DNA of 18,049 nucleotides from Rodentolepis nana. Taxonomy: Eukaryota; Platyhelminthes; Cestoda; Cyclophyllidea; Hymenolepididae. The stretch covers positions 1 through 18,049 of the forward strand of contig UZAE01013918.1 of the NCBI GenBank assembly GCA_900617975.1, written 5' to 3'. Within the stretch, counting starts at the first letter, position 1. Each line of letters begins with the position of its first letter. Under the pieces are notes generated by a model, which was not told the origin of the DNA, ran no database searches, and was given only the letters and a program-made list of their open reading frames with translations. Positions 9,852-18,049 of this stretch are shown here, in pieces. Both the position numbers and the translations under genes were made by a program.

Positions 9852-12800
9852 CTGCGAGAGAGAGAGAAAACAAGGTGTTGGCAAAGTCAATAAAAGCAAT
9901 CTGCTTGCCAATTAAAAAACACATTCAAAGCGCCGTGATTGCTGGGGATTAACCAAAGTGGAACTTGAAAATTGCGAAAAAGGTGGGTTCTGTTGTAAAA
10001 AAAGGTAATAGCATTCAGGCGAGAGCCGAGCACTTACAGGCGAAAGAGAGTGCATCAGCGAATACAAATTGATAAAAGTATATTGCTAGTGACACAGATA
10101 AGTATACAACAGTTTGATGCCTTCAATTTCTTCTGCTATGAAACGAATAGGAAATTGTTTGTGAAATATGCGGTAGAGCACAAGCAGACATGAAAGAAAA
10201 CCATCATTTATAGCAAATGACAATCCGCACATAATGGCCCCCAAAGAGATCCTCAAAAGAAATTGTCAAAAAAATAAATAAATTAGGTTCTACTTGAGAT
10301 GGACAAACTGTTCAACTCGCCATATTTGCAGATACGTATTCTTAATGTAAAATTGAGTATAATCTTTGAAGACAATGGAAATAAGCCACAATAGTTTTTG
10401 AGGTTTATCAACAGAATTTGACCTAACATTACTTGATAAATGTGCTGGCGTACAGAAGCCCACCGTATAATGAATATTTAGTTCTGCATAAAGATATATG
10501 TCACATAAATGATATTCACGCATTAAAAGAAAAGAGATATAAGTAATACGTCTTCATTTAAACGGCTAAAAAAGGTGAATTATTGGTGCCCCCATTAAAG
10601 AAGAAAGTGATGCTTTAATTATTAAAGGGTCTTAATTAAATGACTTAAAATTATGGGCGGAAAGGACTTTTTTAGAATAGGCAAAGAGGGCTGCTATCAT
10701 TAGATAATAATAGGCGCTTATGCAGCATAGATGAAGGGACTGAATTTTTGAAATGGAATACTCCCAGTATGGCCCAAGATTTGTGACCAAACCTAGCAAA
10801 CCTGCTCTTACTCATAAGTGCACTTACAGAACCTAAAGGCCATTCAGTCAGAGAAATATCTTCTCTAAAATGTGATTGCTTAAAATGTGGTAAAGAGTAC
10901 GATTGTAACTTAGTACAAAAACTCTAAAGAGAATGGAGTTAGAAGCACACACACACACACACCCTGATGATTATTCATATTATTACCTTAAAAGAACGAA
11001 TTTCTAGGCAATATAAAGCCAATAAAACTAAGAAAGAGTCTGCTTAATCATCTGAAACGAGTACAGCGAGCATGACAAATAGGGCTCACTTTAACATGAG
11101 CAAAATAAACTGAAAGAAGTGCAAATTCTTCACCTTCAGGTGATTCAAACTTACCCCAAAAAGAGCATTTAATAAGAAATCGAATGGAGCTCTATCCGCA
11201 ATAAATCACGAAATAGGGTCAAGAGGCCAATTATAGAAGAGATCCGAATAGTTCAACTTTCGAATATGCACTGTTACTCTTATCAATCCAATAGGGCATC
11301 TAGTACAGAGAACCAAGCTGTTTACTCTTGGTTGATGAGAAATTGATGGCGTGATCAAATACTTAGGTAAACAAACTAGTCGGCAAGTATCAAATAAGCA
11401 GGGATTAAATCAGAAAAAAGGCGAATATTTTAACATTGTAAAATGAAAAAGTTTCTCTGTGAGGAAATTAACAACTATTATATTGACTTCATTGTATGTG
11501 TGTAATTATATCCTCCCCAGCATTTCATTCTTAATTGGATAGTTTTGGTACTCCATTTGCTATGACGAAAAATTGGTCCACATTTTCACTATCTTTAATG
11601 AGTAAAGAAATAAGGGAGGAGGGGGGGGGGGAGGCTTACCTCAAAAGCTTCAGGAACTTCACGTTCAACAATCCAGGAACACTCAAATTTGCCGCGGTTG
11701 ATACCTTCAGAAGCTCCATAACCGAAAGGTGTCTCGCAGTTATCGAAAGCACCACCCTCAACACGTGGACGGTAAGCTTCAGAATCAGACCTTTGTTCCT
11801 GAAAAAAAGAATTAAAACAACCATTAAAATCATTGTTACTACGCATTATATGGCGAGTTCAGATGACTTTATATTCCCATTTCCGGACGCTCTAAGGTCA
11901 TACCCAAGCCTTGGCAGATTCGCCCCACTTATGAGGGAACGTGAAAAGGCAATCGAGAAGGGTAAAATGTTACCAACCAATTATACCAGAAAGCAAACCT
12001 CAAAATCTACAAATTGACTCTTCTATTACGTTCAGTTGCACCGAATAAACTGGCAGTTAGTAGCTTGAACAATTATTGAGCTAATTTATAGTTCCAGGGA
12101 ATAGGATCAAAGTGACACCAAGAATTAGAAATGGTGCAACTTTTCTTTCAACGCAATTTAATCCTTCGTTCGAAATTTCGAAGAATGTGCTTTCAATGAG
12201 GCCAATTAATCAATCGTAAGTGCGAATAAAAAAGGAGTTAAAACTCCTTAAGTGGAGGTGATGTTTTTTTCGAATTCACTACTACTTTTCGTGAAGGCGT
12301 ATTGGAAGCCGCTAATCAATTAGAGCAATGGCGATGATGGTTGTGAGCATCAGTGACTAAGATTAGAAACATTTGGGGCAAGAGATCAAATCACCAGAAA
12401 ATACCACAGTCGATAAAATAAAAACAATAAGTGCAACCCAAATCCGACAATCCTTACCTCACGGGACCTTCTTTTGGACGTCTTTCGTAATAGACGTTCC
12501 ACAATGCTACGCTTTGAGGTAAGATCTTTCACAGCTATTCTATTCAACTGTGATGAAGGATGGTGAAAAACAGGTTAAGGTACAACTATATATAAATCAC
12601 AAAGGTAAACGGGTGTTTTTATAAATTTCGCAATAAAAAAATGGTGGAAAGAAGAGGAAATCTTACACTTGGATTTCTACTTTTTAACCAAAATCTTTGA
12701 ACGATATGACAAATTTAAAGCTAATGAACTCAAGGTCGACTTTAGCGAAACCACAAGGTGACCACACGAGAACTATGAGCTTTGACATTGTTGATGATGA

Positions 12801-15800
12801 TAGCAGTGGGGACCTACGCTTAATCGTGAAATGAAGAGAAAAATAATCACTATGCGCATCTAGCTGTTTGTTTACACAATCTTGTGGAACCGAATCGCAA
12901 TGAATTACAGTACTGTGATTGTACAGAACGAAAGCGTATAAGAAAATTATCGATCAGCTGCTAGACGTGAGATTAAGCAAAAAGGGAAATTGATAAAGTA
13001 ACTTTAAACGAGGGTCAAATATGATCCAATGAAGCTCGGAGGAATGTAAGACGTAGTAGGGAAGCGCACATTTAATGACAAATCGAAATCCGAAAGAAAA
13101 TTTGTGTAAAATATGTATTTTAGGTTATAATTCACGAAAGAAAGCATTAACGTCATGTGACTTAAATAAGAGAAGAGGCACACAAGGGAAGGAGAGGACA
13201 GCGCCACCTAGCATTTTCAAATGTGGAAAGTTTTAAGCCTAAGACAACACACTGATTTGTAGATCAACATCTAGGTTTTAGTTTGATTTACAGAAAACTA
13301 ATAAAAAGAAGCTCAATGAGAAATTGCAACGATCTTTGTCCATAAGTGCAGTCAATTAAGCCTTAAACTAGATGATGGATGGGTAGAGAGGGAGAGAGTT
13401 GAGCTAGATTCGAAAATTAAATAAAATTCAAAAATGTTTTGAAACCGAAATCTCAGTGTCTATGTAATTAAGCGACCGCAGCATTTTAAAACGCACAATA
13501 CTTCTAGTACAAACAATACAGAGAGAGAGAGAGAACACAGTCCCAAATTTGACTACCATGTAAAAACAATCAAAGGCGATGCAAATACCATTAAATTACG
13601 GGTAAGTCAACTTCGATTGACCTTAGAGGGATATTAACAACACCGGGTTATTTCGAATTTACTATTTGCCTACCAACTCAACAGGGATAGGCCCGAAATC
13701 CATCCATTTTTGACAAGAGATTAGGTTAAATAATCAAAAAATGAAGGGATAAATAAACGAGATGCCCGGGGAGCCTTCACCAAGATACCTACTAACAATT
13801 GGTCATAGAATAGTTATTAGGAATTCAGACAGCATGGGTCTACGCGGATGATAACTCAAATGATCGATTTCAAACAGTTGGGAGTAGCCTTTGAAGAAAC
13901 GGACAAAATCGGATTCAACTAGAGACACTAGAGTACCGTTTATCTCCTACTTACTTTTGACAAACTAGTGACTTAAAAAGGGAGATAACTCACTTGAGGA
14001 ATAAGTTGCATCAGTTTTGCAATGTCATCAGAGAGCATCTTGTCGACACCAGAAATGAGCTTGGGTTGAAGAGAGCTGAAAGATTTGAAGTCCTGCTTGG
14101 ACAGTAGCTCCTTCATCTTGTCTATCGGTGGGAAGTCACCAATAGAGATGTGGTGGGTGCGAGAGAGGTTCTCGTAGATTGCTGGCAGGCTGGCAATCAA
14201 CTCCTTCTTTTTGGTCTCCTTGCCAATCAAAGCGGGCATTTGACGCTTGAGTTCAGAGATGATGTAGGCGTGAACCTTAAAAAGTAAAGAAAAAATAATA
14301 TTAATCAATCTTCCGCTTGAAAAGCGGTTGTGCTTGATTAATTGAGCACAAGCATTAACCACCAAATATCGCTGTTATATTCAGGTTAAATCAAATCCAT
14401 AAAGCTACATATTGTGAATATAAAGCACGAAACGACTTGTACCCGACTAGAATTCTGGAAACCAAGTTATTACACTGCATTTGCAGTCGATCATAGCCAT
14501 GAACAGCAATAAGTTGGATAGAAACATAGATTCACCATAAAGGCTTTCTGATTTTGTGTTTATGGAATGCCATGATGAAACCTTACAATATATTTCAGTC
14601 TTTAATGTGAAAGTAATAGGCACCAGATGGCGCTTTAGTCGGTGAGTCTGTGACCGAAGGTCAAAGATGCACATCCAGTGATGTGCAAGGCAAACTAGAA
14701 CATCCAGCAGGGTGAGAGAATGAGAGTTAGTTAGAACGGCTCCAGAAATCATATCTCACAACTAAGTCAATTGGTGGCAAGACATTTCTCAAAATGTTTG
14801 GCATTTATTACTAAATCATAACCTCCAAATGACACAGTATTGATACAAAATGGAACTAAAGTGCGAACAGGATAAAAGAGACGCGCAGAGTTATGTATCA
14901 AAATTCAAGATGGACACCACAACTCTTGTTGTAAATGAATGAATGTCAAGTATGTTGGCAATCTTAATAACCCGTACTTATTACTTTTAAATAAATACAT
15001 AATATTAATTCGCATAGACCTTCTTTCACATTAGCCCCCATCCCTCTGCATCGGTAAATAAAATAATAATAACTTTCAACTCAACAGCCTACCTTAGCAA
15101 GTCGAGCTCGACGGATCAGATCATTCAGCTTACGAACGGTGGAATAAGCGGGGAGGCTTTGAAGATCTTGAAAGAGATCAGCTTGTTCCAACTCAAAAAG
15201 ACGACGGTTAGTATCGAAGTGTAGCTGTTGATCCCAGAAGCTACCAATGTAAACACGAGCGACCTCGGGAGTCCCCAAAATTTTTCCAAGGTTCCACATC
15301 AGGGCACCATAGACACGCATGAGTTGTTGAAAATCAACCATGTCAGCCTTATTGAGAACAATACGAACTTTATCCTCGTTGCCCTGGAAAACAATTTGCT
15401 GTTAGAAGGGGTTCCAAAAATGCTATCATGCATTGGAGGGTTTCCGAAGAAGCAGCAAAAATTGTTTAAACTTACGTATGGACTACTAGACTACAAAAGT
15501 GAGGGGGGGGGAGGTATTACGAATGAAAAAAATGCACCGGTTTACTATAAGGCATCATATAAGATTATCACGAAGAATATATGTACCTTAATAGCCTCGA
15601 TAACGGATTTGAATTCATCGGAGATGTCCAATTTGTGGGCATCAAAAAGCAGAATGATACGATCGACATGGTGAGCGAACCACTCGATGACACCAGTGAG
15701 ATCATAACCACGACCAAGTCGTTGCTTTTCACCACTAAGAATACCAGGGGTATCGACCAGAGAAATTCCCTCAAGAACTTTATTGTTCAGAAGAGAACAT

Positions 15801-16204
15801 TGAAAGCGGTTCAAAAAGTTGTTTCCGAAAGATGAGAGGGGGCGGAATTGTTTCTTTGGGTCGACAACAAGAGCATTCCCAGGTATGATAGAGGATTGCT
15901 CGCCATGCATGATAGCAATAAACTTGTCAGTGGTGGGTTCAGGGCCAATACGCATTCCCGGAAAGTCTTCTCCAATCAAGTATCGGATGAATGTGGTTTT
16001 GCCTGTCGAATATTGACCAACAAGCAAGACCATCGGAGTAGACTCGAAGTCCGCCTGCTCCAAAGCGGGAGAGTGAAACTCATGAAACTTATAAGCCGAT
16101 TCAAGTGGAAGAAGGTGCTTAAAGTACAGGTTTCTCAAACCATCTATAACGGTTTTGTAAACCAGCTGATCCTTTTGCTTTTTCGATGAGAACAAGCCAT
16201 CCAT
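9510..16204 (-). CDS. EHD: EHD-family dynamin-like ATPase (EH-domain-containing protein), complete gene, 5 constitutive exons
   Basis: EHD proteins are membrane-bound, dynamin-related ATPases that oligomerise on tubular endosomes and drive endocytic recycling, binding NPF-motif partners through a C-terminal EH domain. Joining 16204-15587, 15383-15093, 14275-13994, 11798-11640 and 9851-9510 on the minus strand gives 563 codons plus TAG, every junction in phase 0 with GT/AG ends. Seen in the product: a P-loop GQYSTGKT (residues 63-70), switch motif EPTTD (about 89-93), DTPG (151-154), NKAD (217-220), the conserved helical block QQLMRVYGALMW, the basic helix KLNDLIRRARLAK, a TPF linker motif (420-422), and an EH domain with W485 and EF-hand loop DVDKDGYLTVDE (489-500). 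Vertebrate EHDs are about 530-545 residues; the extra length here is mainly a Ser/Asn/Gly-rich tail after residue 527. Family assignment is nearly certain; which paralogue (EHD1-4 type) cannot be told, and many invertebrates have one. Confidence 0.96.
10946..10962 (+). repeat. Short (CA)8 microsatellite in EHD intron 4
   Basis: A CA run within the last EHD intron; on the transcribed strand it reads as (TG)n. CA/TG repeats in introns can bind splicing factors, but it is far from both splice sites. Confidence 0.9.
11614..11634 (+). promoter_or_regulatory. C-rich tract beside the exon 4 splice donor (sense strand)
   Basis: The plus strand has GGGAGGAG-like sequence and eleven consecutive G (11621-11631), so the EHD transcript has CCTCC followed by a long C run four bases after the GTAAG donor of exon 4. 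C-rich intronic elements next to donors are known binding places for PCBP/hnRNP K proteins and can change splice-site use. A regulatory role here is inference. Confidence 0.3.
11640..11798 (-). CDS. EHD: EHD coding exon 4: linker with TPF motif and start of EH domain
   Basis: Residues 398-450 (159 nt). The acceptor is CTTTTTTTCAG|GAA and the exon opens EQRSDSEAYRPRV, followed by EGGAFDNCETPFGYGASEGI, which aligns with the human EHD1 stretch GGAFDG...NGPFGHGYGEG. It then gives CSWIVEREVPEAFE, the first EH-domain helix. The donor is GAG|GTAAGC at 11639-11638. The family GPF/KPF loop motif is TPF here (residues 420-422). A C-rich stretch (sense strand) begins four bases after the GTAAG of the donor. 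Confidence 0.93.
12458..12547 (-). CDS. EHD: Candidate cassette exon of EHD encoding a basic 30-residue linker insert
   Basis: This 90-nt segment lies between exons 3 and 4. On the minus strand it is preceded by a pyrimidine-containing acceptor (CCTTCATCACAG|TTG) and ends in a strong donor (GAG|GTAAGG). It reads open in phase 0 at both ends, so it can be included or skipped without changing the frame. The product starts LNRIAVKDLTSKRS and ends RKTSKRRSRE: 11 Lys/Arg against 3 Asp/Glu. The insert would sit after LIPQ, in the linker between helical domain and EH domain, lengthening the protein to 593 residues. Vertebrate EHDs as I know them have no such basic block there, so the exon is predicted from splice sites and frame, not homology. 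An open frame of 30 codons is not rare by chance; transcript evidence would decide. Confidence 0.55.
13521..13534 (+). repeat. (GA)7 run in EHD intron 3
   Basis: A short GA dinucleotide run in the intron between exon 3 and the candidate cassette exon; it reads as a pyrimidine (TC)n tract in the transcript but is not followed closely by a convincing acceptor for an exon I can support. Confidence 0.85.
13994..14275 (-). CDS. EHD: EHD coding exon 3: helical domain
   Basis: Residues 304-397 (282 nt). It follows a T-rich acceptor TTTTTAAG|GTT and begins VHAYIISELKRQMPALIGKETKKK in the EHD pattern, then HHISIGDFPPIDKMKELLSKQDF and the helix DKMLSDDIAKLMQLIPQ. The donor is CAA|GTGAGT at 13993-13992. 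This exon completes the four-helix scaffold that flanks the ATPase domain and mediates membrane contact. Downstream in sense lies 2.2 kb of intron that contains the candidate cassette exon. Confidence 0.95.
15093..15383 (-). CDS. EHD: EHD coding exon 2: end of ATPase domain (NKAD) and start of helical domain
   Basis: Residues 207-303 (291 nt). The acceptor is TTTTCCAG|GGC and the exon opens with GNEDKVRIVLNKAD, supplying the nucleotide-base-recognition NKxD motif. It continues MVDFQQLMRVYGALMWNLGK, TPEVARVYIGSFW and RKLNDLIRRARLAK, all highly conserved EHD signatures, including the basic surface that contacts membrane in family members. The donor is AAG|GTAGGC at 15092-15091. The first 14 codons have no ATG, so the exon reaches further upstream than its first methionine. 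Confidence 0.95.
15587..16204 (-). CDS. EHD: EHD coding exon 1: N-terminus and most of the ATPase domain
   Basis: Residues 1-206. The start ATG at 16204-16202 gives MDGLFSSKK, the right length for the EHD N-terminal segment; an in-frame ATG 24 codons upstream (16276) would add a non-conserved leader and lies within a probable intron. The exon carries the segment LLPLESAYKFHEFHSPALE, typical of EHDs, then the P-loop (63-70), the switch region around RIGPEPTTDKFIA, DTPGILSGEKQR, and FDAHKLDISDEF. It ends ...EAIK with donor AAG|GTACAT at 15586-15585. Human EHD1 continues at this point with KNHEDKIR, matching the next exon. Confidence 0.95.
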
Positions 16205-16205
16205 T

Positions 16206-16280
16206 CTACGAAACAAATGTGAAATCGAACACACACGTAACTGTAATGACAGGTAATAGTGATTGGTTAAGAACACTTAC
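16206..16280 (-). other. Possible 75-nt 5' leader intron or trans-splice acceptor just before the EHD ATG
   Basis: On the minus strand AAT|GTAAGT at 16280 is a strong donor and TTTGTTTCGTAG at 16206 a good acceptor; the acceptor leaves one base (A) before the ATG at 16204. The 75-nt spacing fits a minimal intron. The same acceptor could instead take a spliced leader, common in flatworms, or join a more distant 5' exon. A weaker acceptor (CATTACAG) lies about 35 bases upstream of it. No transcript data are available to choose. Confidence 0.4.
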
Positions 16281-16281
16281 A

Positions 16282-17618
16282 TTACTAAATATAAACACAG
16301 ATAATTTTAATTAAATTTATATTATATTATCAAATAAAATGGCTTATAAAATAAAAATAAATATTTTTACGTGGGGATATATATATATTAAAATTACTAA
16401 TTTATGTGGATAATTTACTTCCATTGGTAAATTGGCTTAAAGTAAAGCAAATTACTAGATAGCTGCAAAACTCATTTTATATAAATTCAGTAAGAAACAT
16501 TATGTTAAATTCAAATCTTTTCATTTATTGCAAATAGGAAAAGAACTTAAATATGCTTGATTTCGGAATATTAGTAGTGAAGCACTGAACCCTTTATTCG
16601 TATTTTTGTATTTCATTGTTGGAACAGACTCAAAATTCGATAGGCAAAAATTATTTAGATTTGTATTTTCCTATCATAATCATTTTATATTCTTATAAAC
16701 TAACGTTATCTTGTATCGAATTGATCTCAGGCCTAACAAAAGTATATTAGTTATAATAAAATTTTTAGAAGGTAGTTGACAAATATACAGGACCAAACAT
16801 TTCTTTCCACAAATCGCCCCTAGCTCACCTTTACTTCATTGGGAAACTATTGTCACTTTCCATCTAATCCCATTACCGGTATGAACAACCGGCTGATAAT
16901 GGTAAAAGTCGAATCCACGTATTACGACGGATAAAGCAGGAGAAAATTCCTAAACATTTGTATGAAGATGCGCTATTGCAAGTAGCTCCGATCTTGGTGC
17001 TCAAGGGCCTCTTCCGAATAGAAAACTGACTAGAAAAGGATTACTTTGGACGCATATCGCGTTTCCACGCTTCGGAATCTTGAAATTGTCAGGGCTAAGC
17101 TTTAATCGCTACGCTTCGGATTGATGCGAAGTGATTTAAGATGAATCTAACGATAAAGAATATGGAGAAGCAGATTTCTATTTGGGAAAGCCAAATTAAC
17201 ACCTAATTGATAATATAATCTAAAATTTTCATCTCGTTGAAAGCTGATAATTTATAGAGCCTTCGTTTCGCACATATTGGAGTTTAGCCAAATTTTACCT
17301 TAATCTCGTTCTGGGATTAGTAGATGTTTGAGATGGGCAAAACACAATATTTTACACATATCACTCCGTCTTTTTTTGAGAAAATTAAAGCGTAATTTTT
17401 TATTATACATATATACCAGGTTAATCGCCTAATAACCACTTTCTCTTGCTGCTGTCGTGACATAGCTCAATCTCCTTCAGTAAGCCACAGTAAATTCTAT
17501 CGCCACAAATAAATATAAATTAAACCTACAAATCTCATACATTTTCCCATTCCCTCTGAGATTCTATTTATCTTATCTTTATAAATGTGGTACTTCAGAG
17601 TTGATATTTTCCGACACT
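16282..17618. other. Upstream region of EHD: no gene seen
   Basis: Very AT-rich DNA between the EHD start and SINE-like copy C. It should hold the EHD promoter and any 5' noncoding exon, but the many TATA-like strings (for example around 16310-16400) make no single core promoter convincing. No coding frame longer than about 65 codons with a recognisable product. Confidence 0.65.
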
Positions 17619-17632
17619 TAGATTTCCAGTGG

Positions 17633-17956
17633 GGGGTGTGCGATAGACTTGCCTCCACGTGGTGCACCCTGGGCAACGTATACTCATACGGCAAAAAGGT
17701 CTATTAACTGGCAGCTGACTTCTGACTTCAAGCTGCCAATACCCCATTGTATGTCATATTCGACTATTTTCACAGTACTCACCTCACCTTTTTTCTACCT
17801 TTGTGTTTGTCTCTTACATCTTTGAAACACTCTTCTGTTCCCCCTCTTGATTTTGTTCAACTTGATGTTCCTTCCCCTCTGTGAAGCCTGAAGTCAACTA
17901 AATGGCTAATGATAACCATCAAAACGCCCGCCATTTGATATAAATAAATAAATAAA
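17633..17956 (+). mobile_element. SINE-like retroposon, copy C (best preserved)
   Basis: A 324-bp unit between perfect 14-bp direct repeats TAGATTTCCAGTGG (17619-17632 and 17957-17970). It begins GGGGTGTGCGATAGACTTGC, includes GTGGTGCACCCTGGGCAAC and a pyrimidine-rich middle, and ends CCATTTGATATAAATAAA with four to five TAAA units before the right repeat. Orientation is opposite to copies A and B. A shared 5' end in three copies, a simple-repeat tail and duplications of 14 bp point to LINE-assisted retroposition. A pol III box-B-like GACTTCAAGC about 95 bases from the head is suggestive only. Confidence 0.88.
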
Positions 17957-18049
17957 TAGATTTCCAGTGGAATTGCATTCATTACACTTACAAGCTGTCA
18001 AAGGTACAATGTTAAATCATAAAACTTCATTTTCTTTCGGATACTTAAT

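Noticed and set aside
11155..11191. Possible microexon in EHD intron 4 ending in a strong GTAAGT donor
   Set aside because: It is 37 nt, would shift the frame and would break the first helix of the EH domain.
11535..12017. 160-codon plus-strand frame
   Set aside because: It is antisense to EHD exon 4 and its introns; the minus strand carries the conserved protein.
15228..16189. Several plus-strand frames of 65-148 codons
   Set aside because: They are shadows antisense to EHD exons 1 and 2.
16205..16276. In-frame upstream Met giving a 24-residue N-terminal extension of EHD
   Set aside because: The sequence is not conserved in EHDs, and a strong donor and acceptor suggest it is intronic or leader.

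Overview
The window looks like a piece of an AT-rich, repeat-bearing animal nuclear genome. It holds one recognisable protein gene, split by introns of about 0.2 to 1.8 kb, and a set of dispersed repeats. The protein is a metazoan-type EHD (Eps15-homology-domain dynamin-like) ATPase. AT richness, gene structure, SINE-like repeats and G/C homopolymer tracts would fit a parasitic flatworm (cestode or trematode), but that is a guess; the sequence itself only supports 'invertebrate-like metazoan'. There are no bacterial-type genes, operons, CRISPR arrays or recognisable tRNA/rRNA genes.

Right part (9.17-16.3 kb, minus strand): a complete EHD gene. Five constitutive coding exons (15587-16204, 15093-15383, 13994-14275, 11640-11798, 9510-9851) join in phase 0 at GT/AG sites and give 563 residues: N-terminal helix, dynamin-type ATP-binding domain, helical domain, linker, C-terminal EH domain with an intact EF-hand loop, and a Ser/Asn/Gly-rich tail. 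Between exons 3 and 4 I find a candidate 90-nt cassette exon (12458-12547), open, phase 0 at both ends, which would add a strongly basic 30-residue insert for a 593-residue isoform. A possible 75-nt 5' leader intron (or trans-splice acceptor) ends one base before the ATG, and an AATAAA signal lies about 340 bases after the stop.

Left part (1-4.3 kb): a nest of repeats. Two arms of a 148/150-identical inverted repeat (1-150 and 3251-3400) enclose two copies of a 320-330 bp SINE-like retroposon; a third, oppositely oriented copy sits at 17.6-17.96 kb. Two of the three copies have 14-bp target duplications and a (TAAA)n tail. Next to the right arm is a 565-bp TGT...ACA segment with a 4-bp duplication, best read as a solo LTR of a Ty3/gypsy-like retrotransposon, with internal tandem repeats.

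Middle (4.3-9.2 kb) and 16.3-17.6 kb: no gene that I can support; only CA and TA microsatellites and long G/C homopolymers, one containing an undetermined base (6763). The organising themes are therefore a membrane-trafficking ATPase gene with a possible regulated linker exon, and a flank shaped by retroposition.
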